Below, piece after piece: positions 26,632 to 35,934 of a stretch of 64,000 nt of DNA. A program made the translations under genes and the position numbers. The notes beneath the pieces were generated by a model, which saw only the letters and a program-made list of their open reading frames with translations, was not told the DNA's origin and made no database searches. Location: contig NZ_AZFO01000005.1 of the NCBI RefSeq assembly GCF_001436305.1, positions 1 through 64,000 of the forward strand, read 5' to 3'. This DNA is from Lactobacillus ultunensis DSM 16047 (GTDB lineage Bacteria > Bacillota > Bacilli > Lactobacillales > Lactobacillaceae). How positions within the stretch are numbered: position 1 is the stretch's first letter; every line of letters begins with the position of its first letter.

Positions 26632-26645
26632 CGAAAGCGTTTTCT
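26632..26645 (+). promoter_or_regulatory. cre-like site upstream of oleate hydratase
   Basis: CGAAAGCGTTTTCT matches TGWNANCGNTNWCA at 12 of 14 positions (both end bases differ). It lies 56 bases before the ATG, upstream of a possible -10 (TATACT, 26672-26677). Confidence 0.4.
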
Positions 26646-26700
26646 TTAGAATAAGAAGTATAAGGTAAAACTATACTCATACAGAAAAGAGGATGTCTTT

Positions 26701-28476
26701 ATGTATTATTCCAATGGTAACTACGAAGCGTTTGCAGATCCTAAAAAACCTGCAGGTGTAGATAAAAAATCAGCTTATATTATTGGTAGTGGTTTAGCTG
26801 GACTTTCTGCAGCCGTATTTTTAGTACGGGATGCTCAAATGAAAGGTGAAAATATTCATGTCCTAGAAGAATTACCAGTTGCAGGTGGTTCACTCGATGG
26901 TGCTAAGCGTCCAAATGCCGGCTTTGTTGTACGTGGTGGACGTGAAATGGAGAACCACTTCGAATGTTTATGGGATATGTACCGTTCAATTCCAAGTTTG
27001 GAAATTCCTGGTGCATCATACCTTGATGAATATTACTGGCTTGATAAAGAAGATCCTAACTCATCTAATTGTCGTTTAATCTACAACCGTGGTGATCGTC
27101 TTCCAAGCGATGGTCAATATGGCTTAGGTAAATGTGCTAATGAAATTGTGAAATTGATCATGACACCAGAAAAGGAACTAGAGGGCGAAACTATTGAGGA
27201 ATTCTTCAGTGATGACTTCTTTAAGACTAACTTCTGGTCATACTGGTCAACCATGTTTGCCTTTGAAAAATGGCACTCAGTTGCTGAAATGCGTCGTTAC
27301 GCAATGCGGTTTATTCACCATATCGATGGTTTACCAGATTTTACTGCCTTAAAGTTCAACAAGTACAACCAATATGAATCTATGGTAAAGCCATTGCTTG
27401 CTTACTTGAAGGATCATGGTGTCAAATTTGAATATGATTGTCACGTTCAAAATGTAATAGTTGATCATGAGGGCAATGAAAAGATTGCTAAAAAGATCGT
27501 TATGACTCAAAATGGCAAGGAAACTGAAATTCCTTTAACTCCGGATGATATCGTCTTCATTACTAATGGTTCAATTACTGAAAGTTCAACTTATGGTGAT
27601 CAAAATACACCAGCTCCAATTACTCATGCAAAAGGCAGTTCATGGAAATTATGGGAAAACTTGGCTAAGCAAGATCCAGCATTTGGTCATCCAGACGTCT
27701 TCTGTGAAAACTTGCCAGAACGTAGCTGGTTTGTTTCCGCAACTGCAACTTTGGAAAACAAGAAGCTTGCACCTTACTTTGAACGCTTAACCAAGCGTAG
27801 CCTTTACGATGGTAAGGTTAATACTGGTGGTATTATCACTATTGTTGACTCAAACTGGGAACTTAGCTTTACTATTCATCGTCAGCCTCACTTCAAGAGT
27901 CAAAATCCAAATCAAATTGTAGTTTGGATTTATGCTTTATATTCAGATACTGAAGGTAACTACATTAAGAAGAGAGTGGTTGATTGTACCGGTAAAGAAA
28001 TTGCAGAAGAACTTTTATATCACTTAGGTGTTCCAGAAAGTCAAATCAGTGAATTAGCTAGTGAAGAGAACATGAATACTGTTCCAGTTTATATGCCATA
28101 TATCACTAGTTACTTCATGCCTCGTCACGATGGAGATCGTCCAGATGTTGTACCAGAAGGTTCTGTCAACATTGCCTTTATTGGTAACTTCGCGGAATCA
28201 CCAACTAGAGATACTGTCTTCACTACTGAATATTCAGTTAGAACCGCGATGGAAGCTGTTTATACATTGCTTAATGTTGATCGTGGCGTTCCGGAGGTCT
28301 TTGATTCGATTTATGATATTCGTCAACTTCTTCGCGCAATGTACTACATGTCTGATAAGAAGAAATTGGTGGATCAAGAAATGCCTCTGCCAGAAAAATT
28401 AGCTGTTAAGACAGGAATGAGAAAGATTAAAAAGACCTGGGTAGCTGAATTGCTTAAAGAAGCTAACTTGATGTAA
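26701..28476 (+). CDS. ohyA: Oleate hydratase (myosin-cross-reactive antigen family)
   Basis: Adds water to the cis-9 double bond of unsaturated fatty acids, giving 10-hydroxy acids; FAD is a structural cofactor. The Rossmann motif is [20 protein letters not shown] (from residue 26), followed by the family's hallmark [24 protein letters not shown] and later [28 protein letters not shown]. The 591 residues are typical. AGAGGATG lies before the ATG. It is flanked by its own terminator and stands alone. Likely roles are detoxification of host or dietary oleate and linoleate. Confidence 0.95.
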   Translation: MYYSNGNYEAFADPKKPAGVDKKSAYIIGSGLAGLSAAVFLVRDAQMKGENIHVLEELPVAGGSLDGAKRPNAGFVVRGGREMENHFECLWDMYRSIPSLEIPGASYLDEYYWLDKEDPNSSNCRLIYNRGDRLPSDGQYGLGKCANEIVKLIMTPEKELEGETIEEFFSDDFFKTNFWSYWSTMFAFEKWHSVAEMRRYAMRFIHHIDGLPDFTALKFNKYNQYESMVKPLLAYLKDHGVKFEYDCHVQNVIVDHEGNEKIAKKIVMTQNGKETEIPLTPDDIVFITNGSITESSTYGDQNTPAPITHAKGSSWKLWENLAKQDPAFGHPDVFCENLPERSWFVSATATLENKKLAPYFERLTKRSLYDGKVNTGGIITIVDSNWELSFTIHRQPHFKSQNPNQIVVWIYALYSDTEGNYIKKRVVDCTGKEIAEELLYHLGVPESQISELASEENMNTVPVYMPYITSYFMPRHDGDRPDVVPEGSVNIAFIGNFAESPTRDTVFTTEYSVRTAMEAVYTLLNVDRGVPEVFDSIYDIRQLLRAMYYMSDKKKLVDQEMPLPEKLAVKTGMRKIKKTWVAELLKEANLM

Positions 28477-28490
28477 TTTTAAACTAAATT

Positions 28491-28522
28491 AAAAGCTTGA
28501 GTTTTTGACTCAAGCTTTTTTT
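28491..28522. terminator. Bidirectional terminator after oleate hydratase
   Basis: AAAAGCTTGAGT pairs with ACTCAAGCTTTT around a T-rich loop, with T-run and A-run flanks. It also ends the convergent membrane protein gene. Confidence 0.88.
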
Positions 28523-29202
28523 GTATGTTTTTTAAGGCTTTTCATAATAAATAAAATTGCTGCAGCAATCAATGCAAGGACTACAAAGATAATCACTGAC
28601 TTAATGATTCGACTACTATCTAAGTGCAGAATAGAGTCTCCACCATAAGCATAGAGATAGGCCATTGGAGCAACTCCGATTACAATAGGAGTCAGTTGCT
28701 TTTTACGGCTTCCTTTATTAATCATGACATTTACGTAACTAACTGTAGCACTAGGAATAAATGGAATTAAATATCCAATTGTGAGAGCTACCATTGGGTA
28801 TTTTTGTGATGTAAGCAATTTATAAATTCGACTGTTAGACATATTCCTAATGTCGTAAAGCTTACGTAAGCATTCCATTAAAAGAACTTGTCCTAGTATG
28901 TCGCTGATCCAATTAACAATAAAGCCTAGAGCTGGACCATAAAGAATGCCGTTTAAAACACAAAATATCCCGTTAGATAAACCTGGAATGGCTACGCAGG
29001 CAGCATTAAGGATAAATAAAAAGGCTAAATCTTCAATACCGTGACTGCGCACCATTTTGACTAATAATTCCTCATTATGGTGATCAAAATGAGTTAGCAA
29101 TCTTAATTCTGGTAGGTAGCTTAGGTAAAGCTTGTATAAGAGCAATAAACCTAAGATGCCAACTATAATGAATAAAATAATTCGAATTGTTTTTTGTTTC
29201 AC
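28510..29202 (-). CDS. VTT (DedA/TVP38-like) membrane protein
   Basis: A 230-residue protein with about five to six membrane segments. The VTT/SNARE-associated pattern is visible: an F-x-x-x-[G]-x-L-x-G motif (FCVLNGILYGPALGFIVNW) and later YLIPFIPSATVSYV, where family members keep a proline-rich re-entrant loop. VTT proteins scramble lipids or move undecaprenyl phosphate. The GTG at 29202 is chosen because AGAAGGTGA lies before it. The gene is single and convergent with ohyA. Confidence 0.75.
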   Translation of the reverse strand: MKQKTIRIILFIIVGILGLLLLYKLYLSYLPELRLLTHFDHHNEELLVKMVRSHGIEDLAFLFILNAACVAIPGLSNGIFCVLNGILYGPALGFIVNWISDILGQVLLMECLRKLYDIRNMSNSRIYKLLTSQKYPMVALTIGYLIPFIPSATVSYVNVMINKGSRKKQLTPIVIGVAPMAYLYAYGGDSILHLDSSRIIKSVIIFVVLALIAAAILFIMKSLKKHTKKA

Positions 29203-29256
29203 TTTGTCACCTTCTTGCACTACATTTATATTTATATTTTACTTTAACTTAAAAAA

Positions 29257-29290
29257 TTAAAAAAGCCATGACTTCATTGTCATGACTTAC
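29257..29290 (-). terminator. Terminator after the lactonase gene
   Basis: On the minus strand AGTCATGAC pairs with GTCATGGCT around AATGAA, followed by a T6 run (29264-29259). Confidence 0.75.
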
Positions 29291-29300
29291 ATTGAAAATT

Positions 29301-30329
29301 TTACTTAGTGAATAATACGCGAGTACCTTCTGGAACAGCGATATCTTTTTGAATAGGGGTCAAAGTGCCATTGCCACCGTTTCTTAAGTACAAAGTAGCA
29401 TTGTCAGTGTTTTGATTGGCTGCTACTACGTATTTTTGACTAATATCCCAGTTGAAGTCCCGTGGAAAATCGCCAAAGGTGGAAACACGTTGAACAAGAC
29501 TTAAGGTATGATCATCATTAATTTTGAATACAGTGATTGAGTTATGTCCACGATTAGAGTTGTAAATATATTTACCATCTTTACTAATGTAAAGAGCAGC
29601 CGCACCATTATGTTCAGTGAAATCTTCAGGAATCGTCTTGTAGGTGGCGATGCTTTCAAATTCCCAAGTATTTTCGTTAAATTTAACTACATTGATTTTG
29701 CTGGAAAGTTCTCCAACAACGTAGAAATAGTTGCCATCTTTTGAGAAAACAATATGGCGACTGCCAAATCCAGCTTCATTTTTGTATTGAGCTAGGTGCT
29801 TTAATTTATTATCTTCTAGACGATAAAAATCAACGGTATCATTACCTAAATCACAGCTAACTAAATTGCCGGCAGGAGTTTCATCAAAGAAGTGTGGATG
29901 AGGGCCATCGGTTTGTTCTGGACGAGGTCCTAAGCTTTCTGCTTTGTGTGTAACTTGATCGACTAAATCAAGTTTGCCGCTTTCGCTGTAGTGAAAGACT
30001 GATAAAACAGCGGTGTGGTAGTTGGCGGTGTAAATTAATTTCTTTTCACGATCGATCCCAACATAAGCTGGAGAAGCACCAGGGGTGAGGTAGCGATCTA
30101 CTTCATTTGAACCATGATCGCTTAACTTAAAGACGCTAATACCGCCTTCGTCCCCTGCATTATTAATAGTGAAAACCAAATCACCATCTTTTTGAAAATA
30201 AGTTGGACCACCGACGCTGATAATATTTTCAGCCTTGCCCAGACGAGCATCGTTGTTTTCTCCAGTAAAAAGCAATTCATAAATGCCTTTTGAAGTCTTT
30301 TTAGTATATCCGCCAATTAAAACTTTCAT
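29301..30329 (-). CDS. pgl: 6-phosphogluconolactonase-like seven-bladed beta-propeller (lactonase family)
   Basis: A 342-residue protein with repeating blades of the lactonase family: starts MKVLIGGYTKKTSKGIYEL, has GPHPHFFDETPAGNLVSCDLGNDTVDFY, GFGSRHIVFSKDGNYFYVV and YISNRGHNSIT-like segments (IYNSNRGHNSITVF). It probably hydrolyses 6-phosphogluconolactone in the oxidative pentose phosphate route. It is unrelated to the DevB type. A strong GGAGGTCA precedes the ATG, and it is monocistronic. Confidence 0.88.
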   Translation of the reverse strand: MKVLIGGYTKKTSKGIYELLFTGENNDARLGKAENIISVGGPTYFQKDGDLVFTINNAGDEGGISVFKLSDHGSNEVDRYLTPGASPAYVGIDREKKLIYTANYHTAVLSVFHYSESGKLDLVDQVTHKAESLGPRPEQTDGPHPHFFDETPAGNLVSCDLGNDTVDFYRLEDNKLKHLAQYKNEAGFGSRHIVFSKDGNYFYVVGELSSKINVVKFNENTWEFESIATYKTIPEDFTEHNGAAALYISKDGKYIYNSNRGHNSITVFKINDDHTLSLVQRVSTFGDFPRDFNWDISQKYVVAANQNTDNATLYLRNGGNGTLTPIQKDIAVPEGTRVLFTK

Positions 30330-30370
30330 GTGTGACCTCCATTTTTAAGAAAAAGTATTAACTAGAATTA

Positions 30371-30379
30371 AGTATACCA
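30371..30379 (-). promoter_or_regulatory. Extended -10 promoter of the lactonase gene
   Basis: TGGTATACT on the minus strand, 42 bases upstream of the lactonase start. Confidence 0.5.
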
Positions 30380-30487
30380 TGTGAATTAGAAGACGCTTTA
30401 TAACTCTTTATTTTTTAAAAGTGCTACAGTTATAGGTATAAGGTAATGCAAATAAAAGTAGATTATTAAAAAAGAAGGCGTGTGTAG

Positions 30488-33247
30488 ATGGATGAAAAGA
30501 AAATCCGGGAGCTGTATGCTCAAAATAATATTACGGATGTCTTTACCAACTTACACTCTTCCGCTGACGGCTTATCACAAGCTGAAGCCGATCGACGGCT
30601 AAAAAAATATGGTAAAAATGCTATTAAAAAAGCAGCGGCAGAGTCCGAATGGAAAACCTTTTTCAAGAACTTTACTAGTATGATGGCGATTTTGCTATGG
30701 ATCTCAGGCTTTATTGCTGTGGTGTCAGGAACTCTTGAATTAGGGATAGCCATCTGGTTGGTTAATATTATTAATGGTTTGTTTAGTTTTTGGCAGGAAA
30801 GAGCTGCTAAAAGGGCAACCGATGCGTTGAATAATATGTTGCCAACTTATGTGGATGTTATCCGTGATGGCAAGAAAAAACAAATTGATAGTAAAGATTT
30901 AGTCCCAGGAGATGTCTTTGTGTTACAGGCAGGAAATTCGATTCCGGCTGATTCACGAATTATTTCTGCTAGTTCAATGCAGGTTGATCAAAGTGCATTA
31001 AACGGGGAATCTGTTCCTGAATCTAAAACGGTAAAATATGATCCTGGTGAAGGTAGTTATGCGGAAAGCAATTTAGTTTATTCTGGTACTACTGTTGGAG
31101 CTGGTACTGCTAGAGCGATTGCCTTTGCTACAGGGATGAAGACAGAATTTGGTCGGATTGCTAGTTTAACGCAAAAGCAGACTAAAACTTCTAGTCCGTT
31201 AACTGCGGAACTTAATCGTTTGACTAAGCAGCTTTCAGTTATTGCAATTACGATTGGAATAATTTTCCTTATTGCAGCGATCTTCTTTGTTAAATATCCT
31301 TTTGCTAAGGCATTTATCTTTGCGTTGGGGATGATCGTTGCGTTTATTCCAGAAGGATTGCTGCCAACTGTAACCTTGAGTTTGGCTCAAGGCGTTAAAC
31401 GAATGGCTAAAAAGCATGCCTTAGTTAAGGAATTGAATTCCGTTGAAACTTTGGGCGAAACAACAGTTATTTGTTCAGATAAAACTGGTACATTGACACA
31501 AAATCAAATGACCATTCATTATATTTGGACGCCAGCTGGTGAATATCACGTTACTGGAAATGGCTATGTCAATAATGGGCAGATTGAATTAAATAAAAAG
31601 CAGCTTTGGTATGAAGAAAATCCAGATCTGCATAAATTAGTTCAAATTGCGGCACTTGATAATGATACATCTGTTCAACCAAGTAAAGATGGTGGCAAGC
31701 CTAAGATTCTGGGTACGCCAACTGAAGCTTCATTGATTGTCATGGCTCAAAAAGCTGGTTTTGACAAGCAAAAAGTATTGGTTAAATATCCACGTTTGCG
31801 TGAATTACCGTTTGATTCTGATCGTAAACGGATGTCAACTATTCACCGCTGGAATGATACTCAATATATTATTCTTACCAAGGGTTCATACAGTGATACG
31901 ATTAAGCAATGCGATCGTATTCAAGAAAATGGTAAAGTACGTGCAATGACCGAAAAAGACCGTGTTCATGCTAAGAGAGCTAATGCTGATTATGCATCTC
32001 GTGGTCTTCGGAGCATGGCTATGGCCTATAAGATAATTGATCGTGATCAAGATATTAATAAGATGACCATTGATGAAGCTGAAAGTCATCTGGTCTTTGT
32101 GGGCTTGACCACTATGAGTGATCCTCCTCGGCCAGAAATTTATGATGCCGTTAAACGTTGTCATAGAGCCAAAATTAGAATCATTATGGTTACGGGTGAT
32201 TCTAAACTGACTGCTAAATCTGTTGCTGTACAAATTGGTTTAACTTCAGATAAAGCGCGGGTAATCTCTGGTACTGAACTTGAGAAGATGAGTGATGAAG
32301 AATTACGTAAAGCTTTGAAAGACGAAGTCATTTTTGCCAGAGTAGCACCTGAACAAAAGTATCGGATCGTTAAGAACTGTCAAGCTAATGGTGAAGTCGT
32401 TGCTTCAACCGGTGATGGGGTTAACGATGCTCCAGCTTTAAAGCAGGCGGATATTGGAATTGCCATGGGGCAAACTGGTACGGATGTTGCTAAAGAAGCT
32501 GCCAACATGATTTTAACGGACGATAACTTCGCCTCAATCGTAGCTGCGATTGAAGAAGGACGTGCTGTTTATAGCAATATTCGTAAATTCTTGACCTACA
32601 TTTTGACTTCAAATGTTCCAGAAGCTATTCCATCAGTTTTGTTCCTGTTCTCGGCTGGATTGATTCCGTTGCCAATGACGGTCATGCAAATTTTAACCGT
32701 TGACTTAGGTACTGATATGTTGCCAGCTTTAGGCTTAGGTGCCGAAGCAGCTGACCCTGATACGATGAATCAACCACCACGTAAAAGAAATGAACACCTT
32801 TTGAATAAGGGTGTCATGGTCAAAGCATTTTGCTGGTATGGTCTGTTGTCCAGCGCTATTTCCACTGCTGCTTACTTCTTTGTCAACTGGCAAAACGGTT
32901 GGCCATTAAAGAATTTGGCTGCAAGTGGTCCGGTTTATATGAGAGCTACGACAATGGTATTAGGTGCAATTGTCTTCACTCAGGTAGCTAACGTATTGAA
33001 CTGCCGGACTAATACAACTTCAGTTTTCAAGAAGGGACTATTTAGCAATAAAAATATTTGGTATGGGATTATCTTTGAAATCTGCTTATTTTTCATTTTG
33101 ACAGTTACGCCAGGTATTCAAGAATTGTTTAATACCACGCCATTATTGGGAACGGACTGGATCTTCTTGTTCTTGTTGCCAATTCCATTGGTTTTGCTTG
33201 ATGAAGCAAGAAAATGGTTAATATATCATAAGAAAAATATTCAGTAA
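30488..33247 (+). CDS. P-type cation-transporting ATPase, type II, with Na,K-ATPase-like motifs
   Basis: A 919-residue pump with about ten membrane segments. The phosphorylated aspartate is D331 in CSDKTGTLTQNQ; the actuator loop is NGES (172-175), and the hinge is TGDGVNDAPALKQADIGIAMG. Segment M4 reads FIPEGLLPTVT, followed by KRMAKKHALVKELNSVETLG; M5-M6 reads SNVPEAIPSVLF...IPLPMTVMQILTVDLGTDMLPAL. These resemble Na,K/H,K-ATPases (PEGLLATVT, DLGTDMVPA) more than calcium pumps (PEGLPAVVT). The ion cannot be fixed from sequence: Na+ or K+ export is as likely as Ca2+. It is followed by a terminator. Confidence 0.88.
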   Translation: MDEKKIRELYAQNNITDVFTNLHSSADGLSQAEADRRLKKYGKNAIKKAAAESEWKTFFKNFTSMMAILLWISGFIAVVSGTLELGIAIWLVNIINGLFSFWQERAAKRATDALNNMLPTYVDVIRDGKKKQIDSKDLVPGDVFVLQAGNSIPADSRIISASSMQVDQSALNGESVPESKTVKYDPGEGSYAESNLVYSGTTVGAGTARAIAFATGMKTEFGRIASLTQKQTKTSSPLTAELNRLTKQLSVIAITIGIIFLIAAIFFVKYPFAKAFIFALGMIVAFIPEGLLPTVTLSLAQGVKRMAKKHALVKELNSVETLGETTVICSDKTGTLTQNQMTIHYIWTPAGEYHVTGNGYVNNGQIELNKKQLWYEENPDLHKLVQIAALDNDTSVQPSKDGGKPKILGTPTEASLIVMAQKAGFDKQKVLVKYPRLRELPFDSDRKRMSTIHRWNDTQYIILTKGSYSDTIKQCDRIQENGKVRAMTEKDRVHAKRANADYASRGLRSMAMAYKIIDRDQDINKMTIDEAESHLVFVGLTTMSDPPRPEIYDAVKRCHRAKIRIIMVTGDSKLTAKSVAVQIGLTSDKARVISGTELEKMSDEELRKALKDEVIFARVAPEQKYRIVKNCQANGEVVASTGDGVNDAPALKQADIGIAMGQTGTDVAKEAANMILTDDNFASIVAAIEEGRAVYSNIRKFLTYILTSNVPEAIPSVLFLFSAGLIPLPMTVMQILTVDLGTDMLPALGLGAEAADPDTMNQPPRKRNEHLLNKGVMVKAFCWYGLLSSAISTAAYFFVNWQNGWPLKNLAASGPVYMRATTMVLGAIVFTQVANVLNCRTNTTSVFKKGLFSNKNIWYGIIFEICLFFILTVTPGIQELFNTTPLLGTDWIFLFLLPIPLVLLDEARKWLIYHKKNIQ

Positions 33248-33252
33248 TTTGG

Positions 33253-33281
33253 GGTCGCTTAAGTTTTTAAGCGGCTTTTCT
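33253..33281 (+). terminator. Terminator after the P-type ATPase
   Basis: CGCTTAA (33256-33262) pairs with TTAAGCG (33267-33273), followed by GCTTTTCTT. Confidence 0.7.
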
Positions 33282-33315
33282 TATGCTAAAATTATTTTTA
33301 AGGAGATATGTAATT

Positions 33316-33696
33316 ATGAAATGGATTTCAACTATTAAGAAAATTGGTAAAAAAGCTGTCGATAACAAAGACGGTATGGTAATTTTATTTGGCGAAGGCG
33401 CTAATAAAGATTTGGAAGAAGTTTCTGTCATCCAAAAGTTTAGTAGCGATACACCAGTTAGTGGTTTTGTCTTCAAAAAGGGTGACACTATCACTGTTGA
33501 TGGTCAAACTTATGTAGCAAATTACGTAGGACCAATGGTAGAAAGCAACATGAAGGCTTTAGGTCACGCAACCTTGTTCTTTAATCGTCCAGTTTCAAAG
33601 ACTCCTTTGGCTAACGCAGTGTACTTTGATCCGGATACTGACCAACCATTGCCTAACTTTAAAGTAGACGATGATATTGTTTACGAACACATTTAA
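33316..33696 (+). CDS. Orphan PTS glucitol/sorbitol IIA-like domain protein
   Basis: A 126-residue stand-alone domain of the IIA-Gut type: FGEGANKDLEEVSVIQ (25-40), FKKGDTITVDGQTYVANYVG and NMKALGHATLFFN (78-90). In the classical glucitol IIA the segment after DLEE carries the phosphorylatable histidine (FIH-type); here it is VIQ (Q40), and no other histidine lies nearby, only H84 and H125. It may therefore not be a phosphate carrier. No IIB/IIC or dehydrogenase genes are adjacent. The ATG at 33316 has AAGGAGAT upstream. It may be co-transcribed with the AI-2E gene 16 bases downstream. Confidence 0.75.
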   Translation: MKWISTIKKIGKKAVDNKDGMVILFGEGANKDLEEVSVIQKFSSDTPVSGFVFKKGDTITVDGQTYVANYVGPMVESNMKALGHATLFFNRPVSKTPLANAVYFDPDTDQPLPNFKVDDDIVYEHI

Positions 33697-33712
33697 ACAA
33701 TAGGATAGGTAG

Positions 33713-34915
33713 ATGGATTATAAACAAAAACATAAGGGAGAAACCTTATTTAAAAGATGGTTTTTAAATAATCGGTTTAGTATTGTTTTATTAAACATCT
33801 TATTGTTTTTCTTAATCATCTGGGTTTTTAATAAAATATCTTTTGTATTGAATCCTGCTTGGGTTTTCTTCAGTGCGGTTTTGCCACCATTATTACTGGC
33901 AATTATTCAATACTACATTATGAATCCAGTAGTAGATTGGTTTGAAAAGAAATTCAAAGTACCAAGAGTAGCGACGATTATCGTGCTATTTTTGTTTGTG
34001 ATTATTGCTCTAATTTGGATTATCAACATCTTGGTTCCTATGGCGCAGAATCAGATTAATTCTTTGGTTAAAAATTGGCCCCACATTTGGAATGATGCAG
34101 TTAATACGACACAAAGCGCGCTGCGTGATCCAAGACTGTCGCCGGTAAAAGGTAGCCTTAAGAGCATGATTGATAATACTCAGAGAACTTTGTTTAAATC
34201 AGGACAAAGTACTGTAAATGCAACTTTGGGTAATATTTCATCAGCAGTAAGTATCATTACTATGATTGTGATGACTTTGCTTACAGCTCCATTTATCTTG
34301 TTCTTTATGTTGAAAGATGGTCATCAGCTTCGACCATACATTACTAAATTTGCACCTGAAAATTGGCAAGCAAGTTTTAGCAAATTGCTTTATGATATTA
34401 ATTATGCTTTAGCTTCCTATATTCGAGGACAAATTACTGTAGCTTTCTGGGTTGGAGTTATGTTTACAATTGGCTATATAGTCATTGGGTTGCCTTATGG
34501 TTTGGCTTTAGCTATTTTGGCTGGTTTTATGAATTTGATTCCTTATTTCGGAACGCCATTGGCTTTGATTCCTGTAATTGTAATTGCTGTAATGACTTCA
34601 GTACCAATGTTGATTAAGGTTCTAGTTATTTTTGTAATTGAGCAAGCAATTGAAACAAGAATTTTGAGTCCATTAGTAATGGGGAATAAGATGGAAATGC
34701 ATCCTGTAACAACAATTTTACTTTTAATTGGTGCAAGTTCTGTTTGGGGACTTTGGGGTGTAATTTTTGGAATTCCAATTTACGCAATCTTGAAGATTAT
34801 TGTGTCTCGCGTGTACAATTATTATCGAAGAGAATCTGAAATTTTTAGCGAAACGGATGCTGCTTCTTTAGCCGCGGGGGATGCAGATAAAAAAGTAAAA
34901 AATGATGCTAAATAG
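33713..34915 (+). CDS. AI-2E family transporter (YdbI/PerM-like)
   Basis: A 400-residue membrane protein with about seven to eight segments: two near the N-terminus, one near residues 175-200 and a C-terminal cluster. It shows the family signature VGVMFTIGYIVIGLPYGLALAILAGFMNLIPYFGTPLALIPVIVIA and later LLLIGASSVWGLWGVIFGIPIYAILKII. Members have been linked to autoinducer-2 export or Na+/H+ antiport; which applies here is unknown. GGATAGGT precedes the ATG and a terminator follows. Confidence 0.88.
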   Translation: MDYKQKHKGETLFKRWFLNNRFSIVLLNILLFFLIIWVFNKISFVLNPAWVFFSAVLPPLLLAIIQYYIMNPVVDWFEKKFKVPRVATIIVLFLFVIIALIWIINILVPMAQNQINSLVKNWPHIWNDAVNTTQSALRDPRLSPVKGSLKSMIDNTQRTLFKSGQSTVNATLGNISSAVSIITMIVMTLLTAPFILFFMLKDGHQLRPYITKFAPENWQASFSKLLYDINYALASYIRGQITVAFWVGVMFTIGYIVIGLPYGLALAILAGFMNLIPYFGTPLALIPVIVIAVMTSVPMLIKVLVIFVIEQAIETRILSPLVMGNKMEMHPVTTILLLIGASSVWGLWGVIFGIPIYAILKIIVSRVYNYYRRESEIFSETDAASLAAGDADKKVKNDAK

Positions 34916-34919
34916 TTTT

Positions 34920-34947
34920 AAAGCGTGGCTTAAAGCTGCGCTTTTTT
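34920..34947 (+). terminator. Terminator after the AI-2E family gene
   Basis: AAGCGTGGC pairs with GCTGCGCTT (two G-U pairs) around TTAAA, then a T-run. Confidence 0.75.
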
Positions 34948-34964
34948 GATTAAGGAGTTTTTGA

Positions 34965-35525
34965 ATGACAAATCATGTAGTTTTATATGAACCATTGATG
35001 CCTGCTAATACAGGAAATATAGCTCGTACTTGTGCTGGAACAAATACGGTTTTAGATTTGATTGAACCATTAGGGTTTCAAATTGACAATAAAAAAATGA
35101 AACGAGCTGGTTTGGACTATTGGGACAAGGTGGATGTGCGTATGCACGATGATTTGGATGCATTTTTAAAGACTTTGGGTCCAAATGATGAAATGTATTT
35201 AATTTCAAAATTCTCATCTAAAAATTATGCAGAAGTTGATTATACCGATCCTAAAAAGAATTACTATTTTGTTTTCGGTAAAGAGACAACTGGCTTGCCA
35301 GAAACATTTATGCGCGAATATTATGATCGTAATTTAAGAATTCCAATGTCTAATAATATTCGTTGCTATAATTTGTCCAATTCAGTTGCAATGGTGTTGC
35401 TTGAGGCATTGCGTCAACAAGGTTTTCCAAATATGGAAACCGCACACCACTATGAAAATGATAAATTGAAGGATGATTATAATCGTCCTGAAAGATATGA
35501 ACGTAATTTAGGAGATAAGAAATAA
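34965..35525 (+). CDS. trmL: tRNA (cytidine(34)-2'-O)-methyltransferase
   Basis: A SPOUT-class enzyme that methylates the wobble base of tRNA-Leu isoacceptors. Visible motifs are the N-terminal PANTGNIARTCAGT, the knot segment YYFVFGKETTGLPE and RIPMSNNIRCYNLSNSVAMVLLEALRQ, which holds the SAM-binding trefoil knot. Its 186 residues are slightly longer than the usual 155-165 because of a charged tail. AAGGAG precedes the ATG. It overlaps the next gene by one base. Confidence 0.93.
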   Translation: MTNHVVLYEPLMPANTGNIARTCAGTNTVLDLIEPLGFQIDNKKMKRAGLDYWDKVDVRMHDDLDAFLKTLGPNDEMYLISKFSSKNYAEVDYTDPKKNYYFVFGKETTGLPETFMREYYDRNLRIPMSNNIRCYNLSNSVAMVLLEALRQQGFPNMETAHHYENDKLKDDYNRPERYERNLGDKK

Positions 35526-35914
35526 TGGATTTTAAGAAAGGAACCCCAGTTACTGTACAGTCATTTCACTATGATTTAACTGATGAAAAGGCAGTTGCCA
35601 AAAGCGATGTTAAGCCTGGTATTAGAAAACTTGATGTTAGTGGTGATGATACTCACTCCGAAGAAGATGGCAGTTACTATGATGTTGCTGTTTTCTTTGA
35701 TGTAATACCAGAGCCGGTGGAATTTGAAGTTAGCGGTGCAATTCACCAAATCGTGCAAATTAAGGGCTACCATGGTGATGGTACCGATATTGATAATGCT
35801 GACTGGCAACTTCTTAGTCGGCCGTTAGTTGAATATATTGAAACTTTAACGTATGAAGTAACTCAAGTTACCTTTGATAAACCGGTCAACTTGAACTTCA
35901 AGGCTAATTTTTAA
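35525..35914 (+). CDS. DUF1149 family protein
   Basis: A 129-residue acidic, beta-rich protein (VAVFFDVIPEPVEFEVSGAIHQIVQIKGY, then LSRPLVEYIETLTYEVTQVTFDKPVNLNF). The pattern fits DUF1149, a LAB family with a SecB-like fold; chaperone function is suspected but unproven. It starts in the trmL stop (TAATG), so it is co-translated with it, and ftsK begins 20 bases later. Confidence 0.8.
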   Translation: MDFKKGTPVTVQSFHYDLTDEKAVAKSDVKPGIRKLDVSGDDTHSEEDGSYYDVAVFFDVIPEPVEFEVSGAIHQIVQIKGYHGDGTDIDNADWQLLSRPLVEYIETLTYEVTQVTFDKPVNLNFKANF

Positions 35915-35934
35915 TCACTAATTAGGGTGAGTAC

